Positions 9,831 to 16,695 of a DNA stretch of 64,000 bases are shown in pieces; position 1 is the stretch's first letter, and each line of letters opens with the position of its first letter. The stretch is from CAZJWC01 sp964550125 (lineage in GTDB: Bacteria > Bacillota > Clostridia > Christensenellales > Borkfalkiaceae), in contig CAZJWC010000001.1 of the NCBI GenBank assembly GCA_964550125.1, forward strand, positions 62,001 through 126,000. Direction: 5' to 3'. The notes beneath the pieces are model-generated. The model was not told the DNA's origin and did not search any database. It saw only the letters and a list, made by a program, of their open reading frames with translations. Made by a program: the position numbers and the translations under genes.

Positions 9831-9860
9831 AAAAAGTCCTCAAATAAATGAGGACTTTTT
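9831..9860 (-). terminator. Terminator after nadE
   Basis: 12-bp perfect stem AAAAAGTCCTCA / TGAGGACTTTTT, six-base loop, T-run on the minus strand. Confidence 0.88.
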
Positions 9861-10610
9861 CTACTTATTAAAATAATTTTCTTTATTGTAAGGGAATTTT
9901 GTAATACCATCTCTTTTGTGCTTTGAGATTTTATGTTTTTTCTCTATTAACGAAAAATTATCTCCTTTTATTCCCTTTCTTATATAATCATCTAATTCTG
10001 CATAAGTGAATCCAAGTTTATCTTCATCACTTTTTCCACTTAATCCATCGCTAGGTACTTTGTTTACTAAATCATCAGGTAAATCAAGTAATATACCCAT
10101 TTGGCAAACCTCCGTTTTGGTAAAATTTTGCAAAGGTGCAAAATCACCTACTCCGTCCCCCCATTTTGTAGAATAGCCAACGCTTGCTTCACTCAAATTT
10201 GAGGTATTTGCAACAAGGTAGTTCAAACTTCCTGCAACAGCATACAAAGTTGTCATCCTAATTCTAGGCGCAGTATTTATCATTGTTACATCATTTAATG
10301 AAGTATTTAATCCACTTAAAGTATCTTTTATACTTTCAATAATTCTGTTATACGCATCAGCAATACTCACTACCGAATAGTTAATACCTATAATTTCGCA
10401 CGCCTTAACGGCATCATTTTTATCGCTCATTTCACCGTTTGGCATAATTACACCAAAAACTTTTTCTTTACCGATTGCATTTACACATAGTTTTGCCACA
10501 ACCAAACTATCTTTACCACCACTCATACCTACAACTATACCGTTTGCGTGGGCTTGTTCAACATAATTTTTTATCCATAACTGTAAATCTTGAATAAGTT
10601 GGTTATCCAT
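9861..10610 (-). CDS. nadE: Ammonia-dependent NAD+ synthetase
   Basis: Amidates nicotinic acid adenine dinucleotide to NAD+. Seen: the N-type ATP pyrophosphatase loop SGGKDS at residues 30-35, ANTSNLSE, and KWGDGVGDFAPL. At 249 residues it lacks the glutaminase domain of the long form, so it should use free ammonia. Start ATG at 10610 with AGGAAG. Single-gene unit with its own promoter and terminator. nadK, the next enzyme toward NADP+, is at 51041. Confidence 0.95.
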   Translation of the reverse strand: MDNQLIQDLQLWIKNYVEQAHANGIVVGMSGGKDSLVVAKLCVNAIGKEKVFGVIMPNGEMSDKNDAVKACEIIGINYSVVSIADAYNRIIESIKDTLSGLNTSLNDVTMINTAPRIRMTTLYAVAGSLNYLVANTSNLSEASVGYSTKWGDGVGDFAPLQNFTKTEVCQMGILLDLPDDLVNKVPSDGLSGKSDEDKLGFTYAELDDYIRKGIKGDNFSLIEKKHKISKHKRDGITKFPYNKENYFNK

Positions 10611-10637
10611 ATTTCACTTCCTAACAAATTTTTCTTT

Positions 10638-10666
10638 ATAATAGCAAAAGCATTTTCTTTTGTCAA
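10638..10666 (-). promoter_or_regulatory. Sigma-A promoter of nadE
   Basis: TTGACA (10661-10666), 17-base spacer, TATTAT (10638-10643) on the minus strand. Confidence 0.75.
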
Positions 10667-10690
10667 AAATATTGTAACTAAAAATAAAAA

Positions 10691-10711
10691 AAGGACTACA
10701 AAGTAGTCCCT
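10691..10711 (-). terminator. Terminator after malic enzyme gene
   Basis: Stem GGGACTAC / GTAGTCC with a three-base loop followed by T7 on the minus strand. Confidence 0.85.
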
Positions 10712-10724
10712 TAATTTTTTAAAA

Positions 10725-11903
10725 TTATTTTTTTAATCTTGCAACACCAGTCTTAATAGCAGCCTCTGATACTGCTTTAGCAACGGCACTTGCTACATTT
10801 TTATCTAATGCACTAGGAATAATGTAATCAGCAGAAAGTTTATCGTCTGTAACAAAACCAGCGATAGCCTTTGCAGCAGCAATCTTCATCTCATCATTGA
10901 TGTCGCTTGCTCTTACATCTAATGCGCCACGGAAAATACCGGGGAAAGCCAACACATTGTTAATTTGGTTAGGGAAGTCGCTTCTACCAGTACCAACAAC
11001 AGCTGCACCAGCCTCTTTAGCAAGGTCAGGCATAATTTCAGGTGTAGGGTTAGCCATAGGGAAAAGAATAGGATCTTTAGCCATTGATTTAACCATTTCG
11101 GGAGTTACACAACCAGGAGCAGAAACACCGATAAATACATCAGCACCTACTAAAACTTCAGCTAAAGTACCTTTACGCATTTGCTTGTTAGTAATTTTAG
11201 CCATTTCAATCTTTTCAGCATTTAAGCCTTCTCTTCCTTCATAGATAGCACCATTTCTATCACAAAGAACAACGTCCTTTAAGCCCATAGAAATTAACAA
11301 TCTAATAATTGCGATACCTGCTGCACCAGCACCAGAAGTTACAACCCTAATTTCATCAATCTTTTTGCCTGTCAACTTTAAAGCGTTAAGCATAGCAGCA
11401 AGACATACTACTGCTGTACCATGTTGGTCATCATGGAATACAGGGATATCACAACACTCTTTTAATCTCTTTTCAATTTCAAAACATCTAGGTGCTGAAA
11501 TATCTTCAAGGTTTACGCCACCGAAAGAACCTGCAAGCAATCTTACAGTATTTACGATTTCATCAACGTCCTTTGAACGAATACATAGAGGGAACGCATC
11601 AACGTCACCAAAAGCCTTAAATAAAGCACATTTACCTTCCATAACAGGCATACCTGCTTCAGGGCCAATATCACCTAAACCTAATACTGCTGTACCATCT
11701 GTAACAACAGCAACAAGGTTGTTTCTTCTAGTTAGTTCATAACTCATATTTACGTCTTTTTGAATTTCAAGACAGGGTTGTGCAACACCGGGAGTATATG
11801 CCAAAGATAAATCATCTCTAGTATTTAAAGGTGCTTTACAAACAACTTCAATCTTACCGTTCCATTCTTTGTGTTTTTTAAGTGATTCTTCTGCGTAATT
11901 CAT
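10725..11903 (-). CDS. NAD(P)-dependent malic enzyme
   Basis: Oxidatively decarboxylates L-malate to pyruvate and CO2. Seen: the short bacterial form (392 residues) with an N-terminal LAYTPGVAQPC motif, ISAPRCFEIEKRL, the metal-binding PVFHDDQHGTAVV segment, a Rossmann loop SGAGAAGIAIIRLL, and FPMANPTPEIMP. Start ATG at 11903 with AGGAG. It follows the dehydrogenase gene by 16 bases and is followed by a terminator, so the two form one operon. Cofactor preference cannot be fixed by eye. Confidence 0.94.
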   Translation of the reverse strand: MNYAEESLKKHKEWNGKIEVVCKAPLNTRDDLSLAYTPGVAQPCLEIQKDVNMSYELTRRNNLVAVVTDGTAVLGLGDIGPEAGMPVMEGKCALFKAFGDVDAFPLCIRSKDVDEIVNTVRLLAGSFGGVNLEDISAPRCFEIEKRLKECCDIPVFHDDQHGTAVVCLAAMLNALKLTGKKIDEIRVVTSGAGAAGIAIIRLLISMGLKDVVLCDRNGAIYEGREGLNAEKIEMAKITNKQMRKGTLAEVLVGADVFIGVSAPGCVTPEMVKSMAKDPILFPMANPTPEIMPDLAKEAGAAVVGTGRSDFPNQINNVLAFPGIFRGALDVRASDINDEMKIAAAKAIAGFVTDDKLSADYIIPSALDKNVASAVAKAVSEAAIKTGVARLKK

Positions 11904-11919
11904 ATATATTCTCCTAAAA

Positions 11920-12867
11920 TTAAATGTCTAGTTGAGCTATCAAATCTTTTAATACTTTTGCACTTTGTTGAAGTTTTTCAATTTCATCATCAGTCAAAGG
12001 AGGAGTAATTTCCCTTCTTATACCATGGATACCTACAACAAAAGGTAATGAAAGGCATACATCGTTAATGCCATATCTGTCGTGAATCATTGAAGATACA
12101 GTTAAACAACTATTCAAATCTTCATAAATTGCTTCGCAAATTGAAGTAACAGATGCAGCGATTGCAAAGAAAGTTGCGCCCTTCTTTTTAATGATAACAG
12201 AACCTGCTTCTTTTACTTCTTTTTCGATATATTCTTTTTCAAGTTTATACTTATTTGAACAAATGTCGTTTACACATTTACAACACTCATCAAATTCTAA
12301 TCCAACTGAAGTTACTAATGACCAAGGAATCATTGAAGAATCGCCGTGTTCACCAAATACGAAAGCACGTATGTTTTGAACGTTGATATGTAGGTATTCA
12401 CCTAAAATTGAAGTTAATCTTGCAGTATCAAGAGTAGTACCTGAACCAACAACTTGCCTTTCGGGGATTCCACACCCCTTAATCAATGTATAAGTAAGGA
12501 TATCAACGGGGTTCGCAACAACAAGATAAACAGCGTCAGGAGCATATTTGTAGATGTTGGGAACTGTTGACTTTACGATATTAACATTTGTTTGGGCTAA
12601 ATCAAGTCTTGTTTGACCGGGTTTTCTAGCCATACCACAAGTTACGATAACGATATCAGAGTTAGCAGCATCTTCATACTCACCACCATTGATTTTTACT
12701 GAATTTGCAAAAGGAGTACCTTGATAAATATCAAGTGCTTCACCTTCACACTTTTCTTTATTGATATCAATTAAAACGATTTCTGAACACACACCTTTGA
12801 TTGCAAGAGTATATGCGATTGTTGCACCAACGTTGCCAGCGCCTAAAATTGTAACTTTCTTTCTCAT
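11920..12867 (-). CDS. Malate or lactate dehydrogenase (LDH/MDH family)
   Basis: NAD-dependent 2-hydroxyacid dehydrogenase of the LDH/MDH superfamily. Seen: Rossmann loop TILGAGNVGATIAY at residues 6-19, catalytic loop MARKPGQTRLDL with Arg87, and the catalytic histidine in GEHGDSS (His174). The substrate-selecting position, Gln in classical lactate dehydrogenases, is Arg81 here, as in malate dehydrogenases. The gene is first in an operon with malic enzyme, which also favours malate. I leave the symbol blank because LDH-like enzymes with this loop occur in Clostridia. The ATG at 12867 is the first possible start codon in frame after the distant Shine-Dalgarno. Confidence 0.88.
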   Translation of the reverse strand: MRKKVTILGAGNVGATIAYTLAIKGVCSEIVLIDINKEKCEGEALDIYQGTPFANSVKINGGEYEDAANSDIVIVTCGMARKPGQTRLDLAQTNVNIVKSTVPNIYKYAPDAVYLVVANPVDILTYTLIKGCGIPERQVVGSGTTLDTARLTSILGEYLHINVQNIRAFVFGEHGDSSMIPWSLVTSVGLEFDECCKCVNDICSNKYKLEKEYIEKEVKEAGSVIIKKKGATFFAIAASVTSICEAIYEDLNSCLTVSSMIHDRYGINDVCLSLPFVVGIHGIRREITPPLTDDEIEKLQQSAKVLKDLIAQLDI

Positions 12868-12873
12868 AGTGAT

Positions 12874-12899
12874 GCGTATAAGATATACGCCACCTCCTT
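12874..12899 (-). promoter_or_regulatory. Hairpin-bridged ribosome binding site
   Basis: A full AAGGAGG (12893-12899) lies 25 bases from the dehydrogenase start codon, too far for normal use. Between them is a 7-bp hairpin GCGTATA-tct-TATACGC (12874-12890). Folding the hairpin leaves an effective spacing of eight bases. Confidence 0.6.
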
Positions 12900-12919
12900 A
12901 TAATTTAAAAAACAAAAAT

Positions 12920-12948
12920 ATTTTATCATAACGCAAAATTTATGTCAA
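12920..12948 (-). promoter_or_regulatory. Sigma-A promoter of the dehydrogenase-malic enzyme operon
   Basis: TTGACA (12943-12948), 17-base spacer, TAAAAT (12920-12925) on the minus strand. The remaining AT-rich sequence up to the dnaJ terminator shows nothing else I can support. Confidence 0.8.
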
Positions 12949-13090
12949 TTTTTTGCATTGGAATTTAACAAAAATCCATAAATTTTCATATATTTTTTAT
13001 TTTGCCACATATACTGAACTTTTATTTACTTTAATATAAAACATTTTATTTTTAGTATACGCAATTAAATAATTATTTTTTAAAAATGCA

Positions 13091-13114
13091 AAAGACTTGC
13101 GATAGCAAGTCTTT
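13091..13114 (-). terminator. Terminator after dnaJ
   Basis: 10-bp perfect stem AAAGACTTGC / GCAAGTCTTT with a four-base loop and T-tract on the minus strand, just downstream of the dnaJ stop. Confidence 0.85.
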
Positions 13115-13118
13115 TTAA

Positions 13119-14213
13119 TTACACTTCAAAAGTTTTTGCTAAACTTTCAAGCAATTCTTTTTGTTTTGAATTTAATTTTTTAGGCACATCTACTACTAAT
13201 TTTGCAAAATGGTCGCCTCTGCCAAATCCGTGCAATTTTGGCACTCCCTTTCCTCTCAACTGCACCACCGTATCAGTTTGAGTTCCAGCCTTAATAGTAT
13301 ACTTCTCATCTCCGTGGATAGTTTTAATATTGATTTCTCCACCAAGTGCAGCCTTTGTATAAGGGATTTTAACCGTTGTGTAGATATCGTACTCATCACG
13401 CTCAAACAGAGGATCTTCTTTAACAAAAATTTGAATTATCAAATCTCCACGCTCCCCTCCGTTAATACCGGGGTCGCCTCTGCCTGCTAGTTTTAAACTA
13501 TTTCCATCATCAACGCCAGCAGGAATAGTTATATTTATCTTTTTTCTTATAGATTTATAACCCTTGCCGTTACAGTCAGGACACTTTTCTTTAATAATCT
13601 CGCCTTTGCCGTTACAGTCAGGACAAGTCTTAATAGTTTGTGCCATACCAAAAATAGTTTGTTGTGTAACATTGATTTGTCCACGCCCACCACACTTAGC
13701 ACATTTTACGGTACTCGTACCCTTTTTCATACCAGTACCGTTACAAGACGAACAAGTTTCTTTATATGGTATTTCAATTTCTTTATCACAACCAAAAACA
13801 GCATCGCTGAAAGAAATATTTATTGATGCCTGAATTGTAGCACCCTTTCTAGGTGCATTAGGATTAGCACTACGAGAAGTCCTTCCTCCAAACATTTCCG
13901 AAAAGATATCGCCAAACCCACCAAACATACTAGATAAATCGTTGTAATTAAAGTCGTAACTTCCACCACCAGCACCACCAGTGTTTGTAAATGCTTCATG
14001 TCCTATTTGGTCGTATTTTTGGCGTTTCTCTTTATCGGAAAGGACAGAGTACGCCTCTGTCGCTTCCTTGAAAATTGCTTCAGCTTCCTTATCGTCAGGT
14101 CGCACGTCAGGATGATATTTTTTTGCAATTTCACGATAGGCTTTTCTAATAGCCGTTTCGTCAGCGTTTTTATCAACGCCTAATGTTTCATAATAATCTC
14201 TTTTAGTAGCCAT
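13119..14213 (-). CDS. dnaJ: Co-chaperone DnaJ
   Basis: Stimulates DnaK ATPase and delivers substrates. Seen: J domain with HPD at residues 34-36, a Gly/Phe-rich linker (about 75-115), four CxxCxGxG zinc motifs (first CSSCNGTG, then CAKCGGRG, CPDCNGKG, CPDCNGKG) around residues 145-215, and the C-terminal substrate-binding domains. 364 residues, close to family size. Last gene of grpE-dnaK-dnaJ, 14 bases after dnaK, with a poor ribosome binding site, so likely translated partly by coupling. Confidence 0.97.
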   Translation of the reverse strand: MATKRDYYETLGVDKNADETAIRKAYREIAKKYHPDVRPDDKEAEAIFKEATEAYSVLSDKEKRQKYDQIGHEAFTNTGGAGGGSYDFNYNDLSSMFGGFGDIFSEMFGGRTSRSANPNAPRKGATIQASINISFSDAVFGCDKEIEIPYKETCSSCNGTGMKKGTSTVKCAKCGGRGQINVTQQTIFGMAQTIKTCPDCNGKGEIIKEKCPDCNGKGYKSIRKKINITIPAGVDDGNSLKLAGRGDPGINGGERGDLIIQIFVKEDPLFERDEYDIYTTVKIPYTKAALGGEINIKTIHGDEKYTIKAGTQTDTVVQLRGKGVPKLHGFGRGDHFAKLVVDVPKKLNSKQKELLESLAKTFEV

Positions 14214-14227
14214 TTCTATTGCTCAAA

Positions 14228-16036
14228 TTAATTATTTTCGTTATTATCAGTTTGAGATGCTTGGTTTTGTGCTTGTGCTTGTTCATACATCTTTGTAAAC
14301 ACACCTTGAGCATCTTCCATCATCTTCTCTTTTGCCGACTTAATCTTTTCAAGGTCGTCATCAGACATATTGTCAACACTTGTTTGACCAAGAATTTCCT
14401 TTAATGCTTTGATATCTTCTTCTACTTTAGATTTTTCATCTTCAGTAATTTTATCTCCACACTCCTTTAAAGCCTTTTCAGTTTGGAACATCATTGAGTC
14501 GGCCTCATTTCTAGCCTCAACTTTTTCCTTCTTCTTTTTATCTTGCGCTTCAAATTCTTGTGCTTCTTTAACAGCCTTTTCAATATCAGCATCAGACATA
14601 TTTGAACCAGCCGTGATAGTAATGTGTTGTTCTTTTCCAGTTCCTAAATCTTTTGCAGATACATTTACGATACCGTTCGCATCAATATCAAAAGTAACTT
14701 CAATTTGAGGAATTCCTCTAGGAGCAGGTGCGATACCGTCCAAACGGAATTGACCTAAAGTTTTGTTATCTCTAGCAAATTGTCTTTCACCTTGAACTAC
14801 ATGAATATCAACACCTGGTTGATTATCTTCTGCAGTTGAGAATACTTGACTCTTTTTTGTAGGAATTGTTGTGTTTCTTTCAATAAGTTTTGTTGCAACA
14901 CCACCCATAGTTTCGATTGAAAGTGAAAGGGGAGTTACGTCCAAAAGCAAGATATCTCCTGCACCACTATCACCTGCTAATTTACCACCTTGAATTGAAG
15001 CACCTATTGCAACGCACTCGTCGGGATTAAGAGTTTTTGAAGGCTCATGACCTGTTAATTGTTTAACCTTTTCTTGAACGGCAGGAATACGAGATGAACC
15101 ACCTACTAGCAATACTTTTGATAATTTAGAAGCGTCAATTCCAGCGTCTTTCAATGCTTGACGAACGGGCTCACTAGTCTTTTCAACTAAATCTGAAGTC
15201 AACTCGTCAAATTTTGCTCTTGTTAAAGTTACATCAAGGTGCTTAGGACCTGTTGTAGTTACCGTAATGAAAGGAATATTTATGTTTGTCGAAACTGAAG
15301 AAGAAAGTTCCTTCTTTGCCTTCTCGGCAGCCTCTTTAACTCTTTGCATAGCAACCTTATCACCTGAAAGGTCAACACCCTCTTTTGTTTTGAAAGATTC
15401 AAGTAAGAAGTTGATAACCTTTTGGTCAAAATCATCGCCACCTAATTTGTTATTACCTGCAGTTGCTAAAACCTCAATAACACCATCACCAATTTGAATT
15501 ATTGAAACATCAAACGTACCACCACCAAGGTCATATACCATTACGATTTGTTCTTTTTCGTTATCTAGTCCGTATGCAAGAGCAGCAGCAGTAGGCTCGT
15601 TTATAATTCTCTTAACTTCAAGTCCTGCAATTTTACCAGCGTCTTTTGTTGCCTGTCTTTGTGCATCATTGAAGTAAGCAGGAACAGTAATTACAGCCTC
15701 CGTTACACTTTCACCAAGATAATTTTCAGCATCAGTTTTTAATTTTTGTAAAATCATTGCTGAAATTTCTTGAGGAGTGTAAGACTTTCCGTCAATAGTT
15801 ACTTTATAATTTGTACCCATCTCTCTCTTGATAGATGAAATTGTCTTTTCTGCATTTGTAGCGGCTTGTCTTTTAGCAGGATCGCCTACAAGACGCTCTC
15901 CGTTTTCTGTAAACGCCACGATTGAAGGAGTTGTTCTTAATCCTTCATTATTTGTGATAACAGTAGGTTTACCACCTTCCATAACTGCTACACAAGAATT
16001 TGTTGTACCTAAGTCAATACCGATAATTTTTTTCAT
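14228..16036 (-). CDS. dnaK: Hsp70 chaperone DnaK
   Basis: ATP-driven protein folding chaperone. Seen: N-terminal IIGIDLGTTNSCVAVMEGG, the phosphate-2 motif VYDLGGGTFDVSI, the adenosine motif VGGSSRIPAVQ, the interdomain linker DILLLDVTPLSLSIET, and an acidic-polar C-terminal tail ending NNENN. 602 residues. It lacks the ~24-residue insertion of Gram-negative DnaK near the N-terminus, as expected for Bacillota. 14 bases after grpE. Confidence 0.98.
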   Translation of the reverse strand: MKKIIGIDLGTTNSCVAVMEGGKPTVITNNEGLRTTPSIVAFTENGERLVGDPAKRQAATNAEKTISSIKREMGTNYKVTIDGKSYTPQEISAMILQKLKTDAENYLGESVTEAVITVPAYFNDAQRQATKDAGKIAGLEVKRIINEPTAAALAYGLDNEKEQIVMVYDLGGGTFDVSIIQIGDGVIEVLATAGNNKLGGDDFDQKVINFLLESFKTKEGVDLSGDKVAMQRVKEAAEKAKKELSSSVSTNINIPFITVTTTGPKHLDVTLTRAKFDELTSDLVEKTSEPVRQALKDAGIDASKLSKVLLVGGSSRIPAVQEKVKQLTGHEPSKTLNPDECVAIGASIQGGKLAGDSGAGDILLLDVTPLSLSIETMGGVATKLIERNTTIPTKKSQVFSTAEDNQPGVDIHVVQGERQFARDNKTLGQFRLDGIAPAPRGIPQIEVTFDIDANGIVNVSAKDLGTGKEQHITITAGSNMSDADIEKAVKEAQEFEAQDKKKKEKVEARNEADSMMFQTEKALKECGDKITEDEKSKVEEDIKALKEILGQTSVDNMSDDDLEKIKSAKEKMMEDAQGVFTKMYEQAQAQNQASQTDNNENN

Positions 16037-16050
16037 AGTACCTTTACCTC

Positions 16051-16548
16051 CTAATTAGCAACTTTAACCATGCTATGTCTAATTACACGATTTTTAAATT
16101 TATATCCTTTTTGTAAAACTTCTACAATTTCTTTTTTCCCTGCATTTTCGTCTTCAACATGCATTACTGCATTGTGAAAATCAGTATCAAAAGTTTTTCC
16201 TAAAGCCTCAATTTCCTCAAGTCCCATTGAAGTCAGCATTGACATCATTTGATTAAAAATCATCTCCATACCTTGTTCAAATGGAGTTTTTTCTTCACTC
16301 ATTGCTGACAATCCTCTTTCAAAACTATCAATGATTGTCAAAAAGTTTGTCATAACATCAATGCTTCCTGCGTCATACATTGAATACTTTTCTTTTTCCG
16401 TTCTTTTACGAAAGTTTTCAAATTCAGCATAAACTCTCAAATATTTATCTTTATATTCTTGAATTTGACTTTCTACTGATTGCTCCTCCTCAACTTGCTC
16501 GTTTTGAATTTCTTCCTGGTCAGTAGAAACAACGCTTTCTTCTTCCAT
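16051..16548 (-). CDS. grpE: Nucleotide exchange factor GrpE
   Basis: Releases ADP from DnaK. Seen: acidic N-terminus, long helical region with YLRVYAEFENFRKRTEKEK, and a C-terminal beta domain with GYKFKNRVIRHSMVKV. An upstream in-frame ATG at 16632 would add 28 residues, but AGGAG sits four bases before the ATG at 16548 and the promoter and operator lie inside the longer frame, so I use 16548 (165 residues). First gene of the heat-shock operon; no hrcA precedes it. Confidence 0.93.
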   Translation of the reverse strand: MEEESVVSTDQEEIQNEQVEEEQSVESQIQEYKDKYLRVYAEFENFRKRTEKEKYSMYDAGSIDVMTNFLTIIDSFERGLSAMSEEKTPFEQGMEMIFNQMMSMLTSMGLEEIEALGKTFDTDFHNAVMHVEDENAGKKEIVEVLQKGYKFKNRVIRHSMVKVAN

Positions 16549-16579
16549 TGCACTCTCCTTTTTATTTAAAAAATAAATT

Positions 16580-16596
16580 TTTGACTTTCTTTGACC
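16580..16596 (-). promoter_or_regulatory. CtsR operator
   Basis: On the minus strand GGTCAAA-GAA-AGTCAAA, an exact match to the known CtsR tandem heptamer [A/G]GTCAAA-NAN-[A/G]GTCAAA. It lies three bases downstream of the -10 box, overlapping the expected transcription start. Confidence 0.8.
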
Positions 16597-16599
16597 TTT

Positions 16600-16628
16600 A
16601 TTATAAAACTTGTTTTTCATATTGTAAA
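16600..16628 (-). promoter_or_regulatory. Sigma-A promoter of grpE-dnaK-dnaJ
   Basis: TTTACA (16623-16628), 17-base spacer, TATAAT (16600-16605). No CIRCE inverted repeat is present around it. Confidence 0.8.
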
Positions 16629-16667
16629 GCATTTAGGACAAATTTTTAAAAAATTTTTTTATAAAAA

Positions 16668-16695
16668 AATAATACCCATAAAAATGAGTATTATT
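16668..16695 (-). terminator. Terminator overlapping the end of the LRR gene
   Basis: 12-bp stem AATAATACTCAT / ATGGGTATTATT (one G-U pair) followed by T7 on the minus strand. The stop codon of the LRR gene is inside the stem. Confidence 0.8.

Noticed and set aside
14219..16058. Plus-strand frames opposite dnaK and grpE
   Set aside because: Antisense shadows of strongly conserved genes, without ribosome binding sites or recognisable products.
16549..16660. CIRCE element before grpE
   Set aside because: Only a chance GAGTGC near the ribosome binding site; no nine-base inverted repeat.
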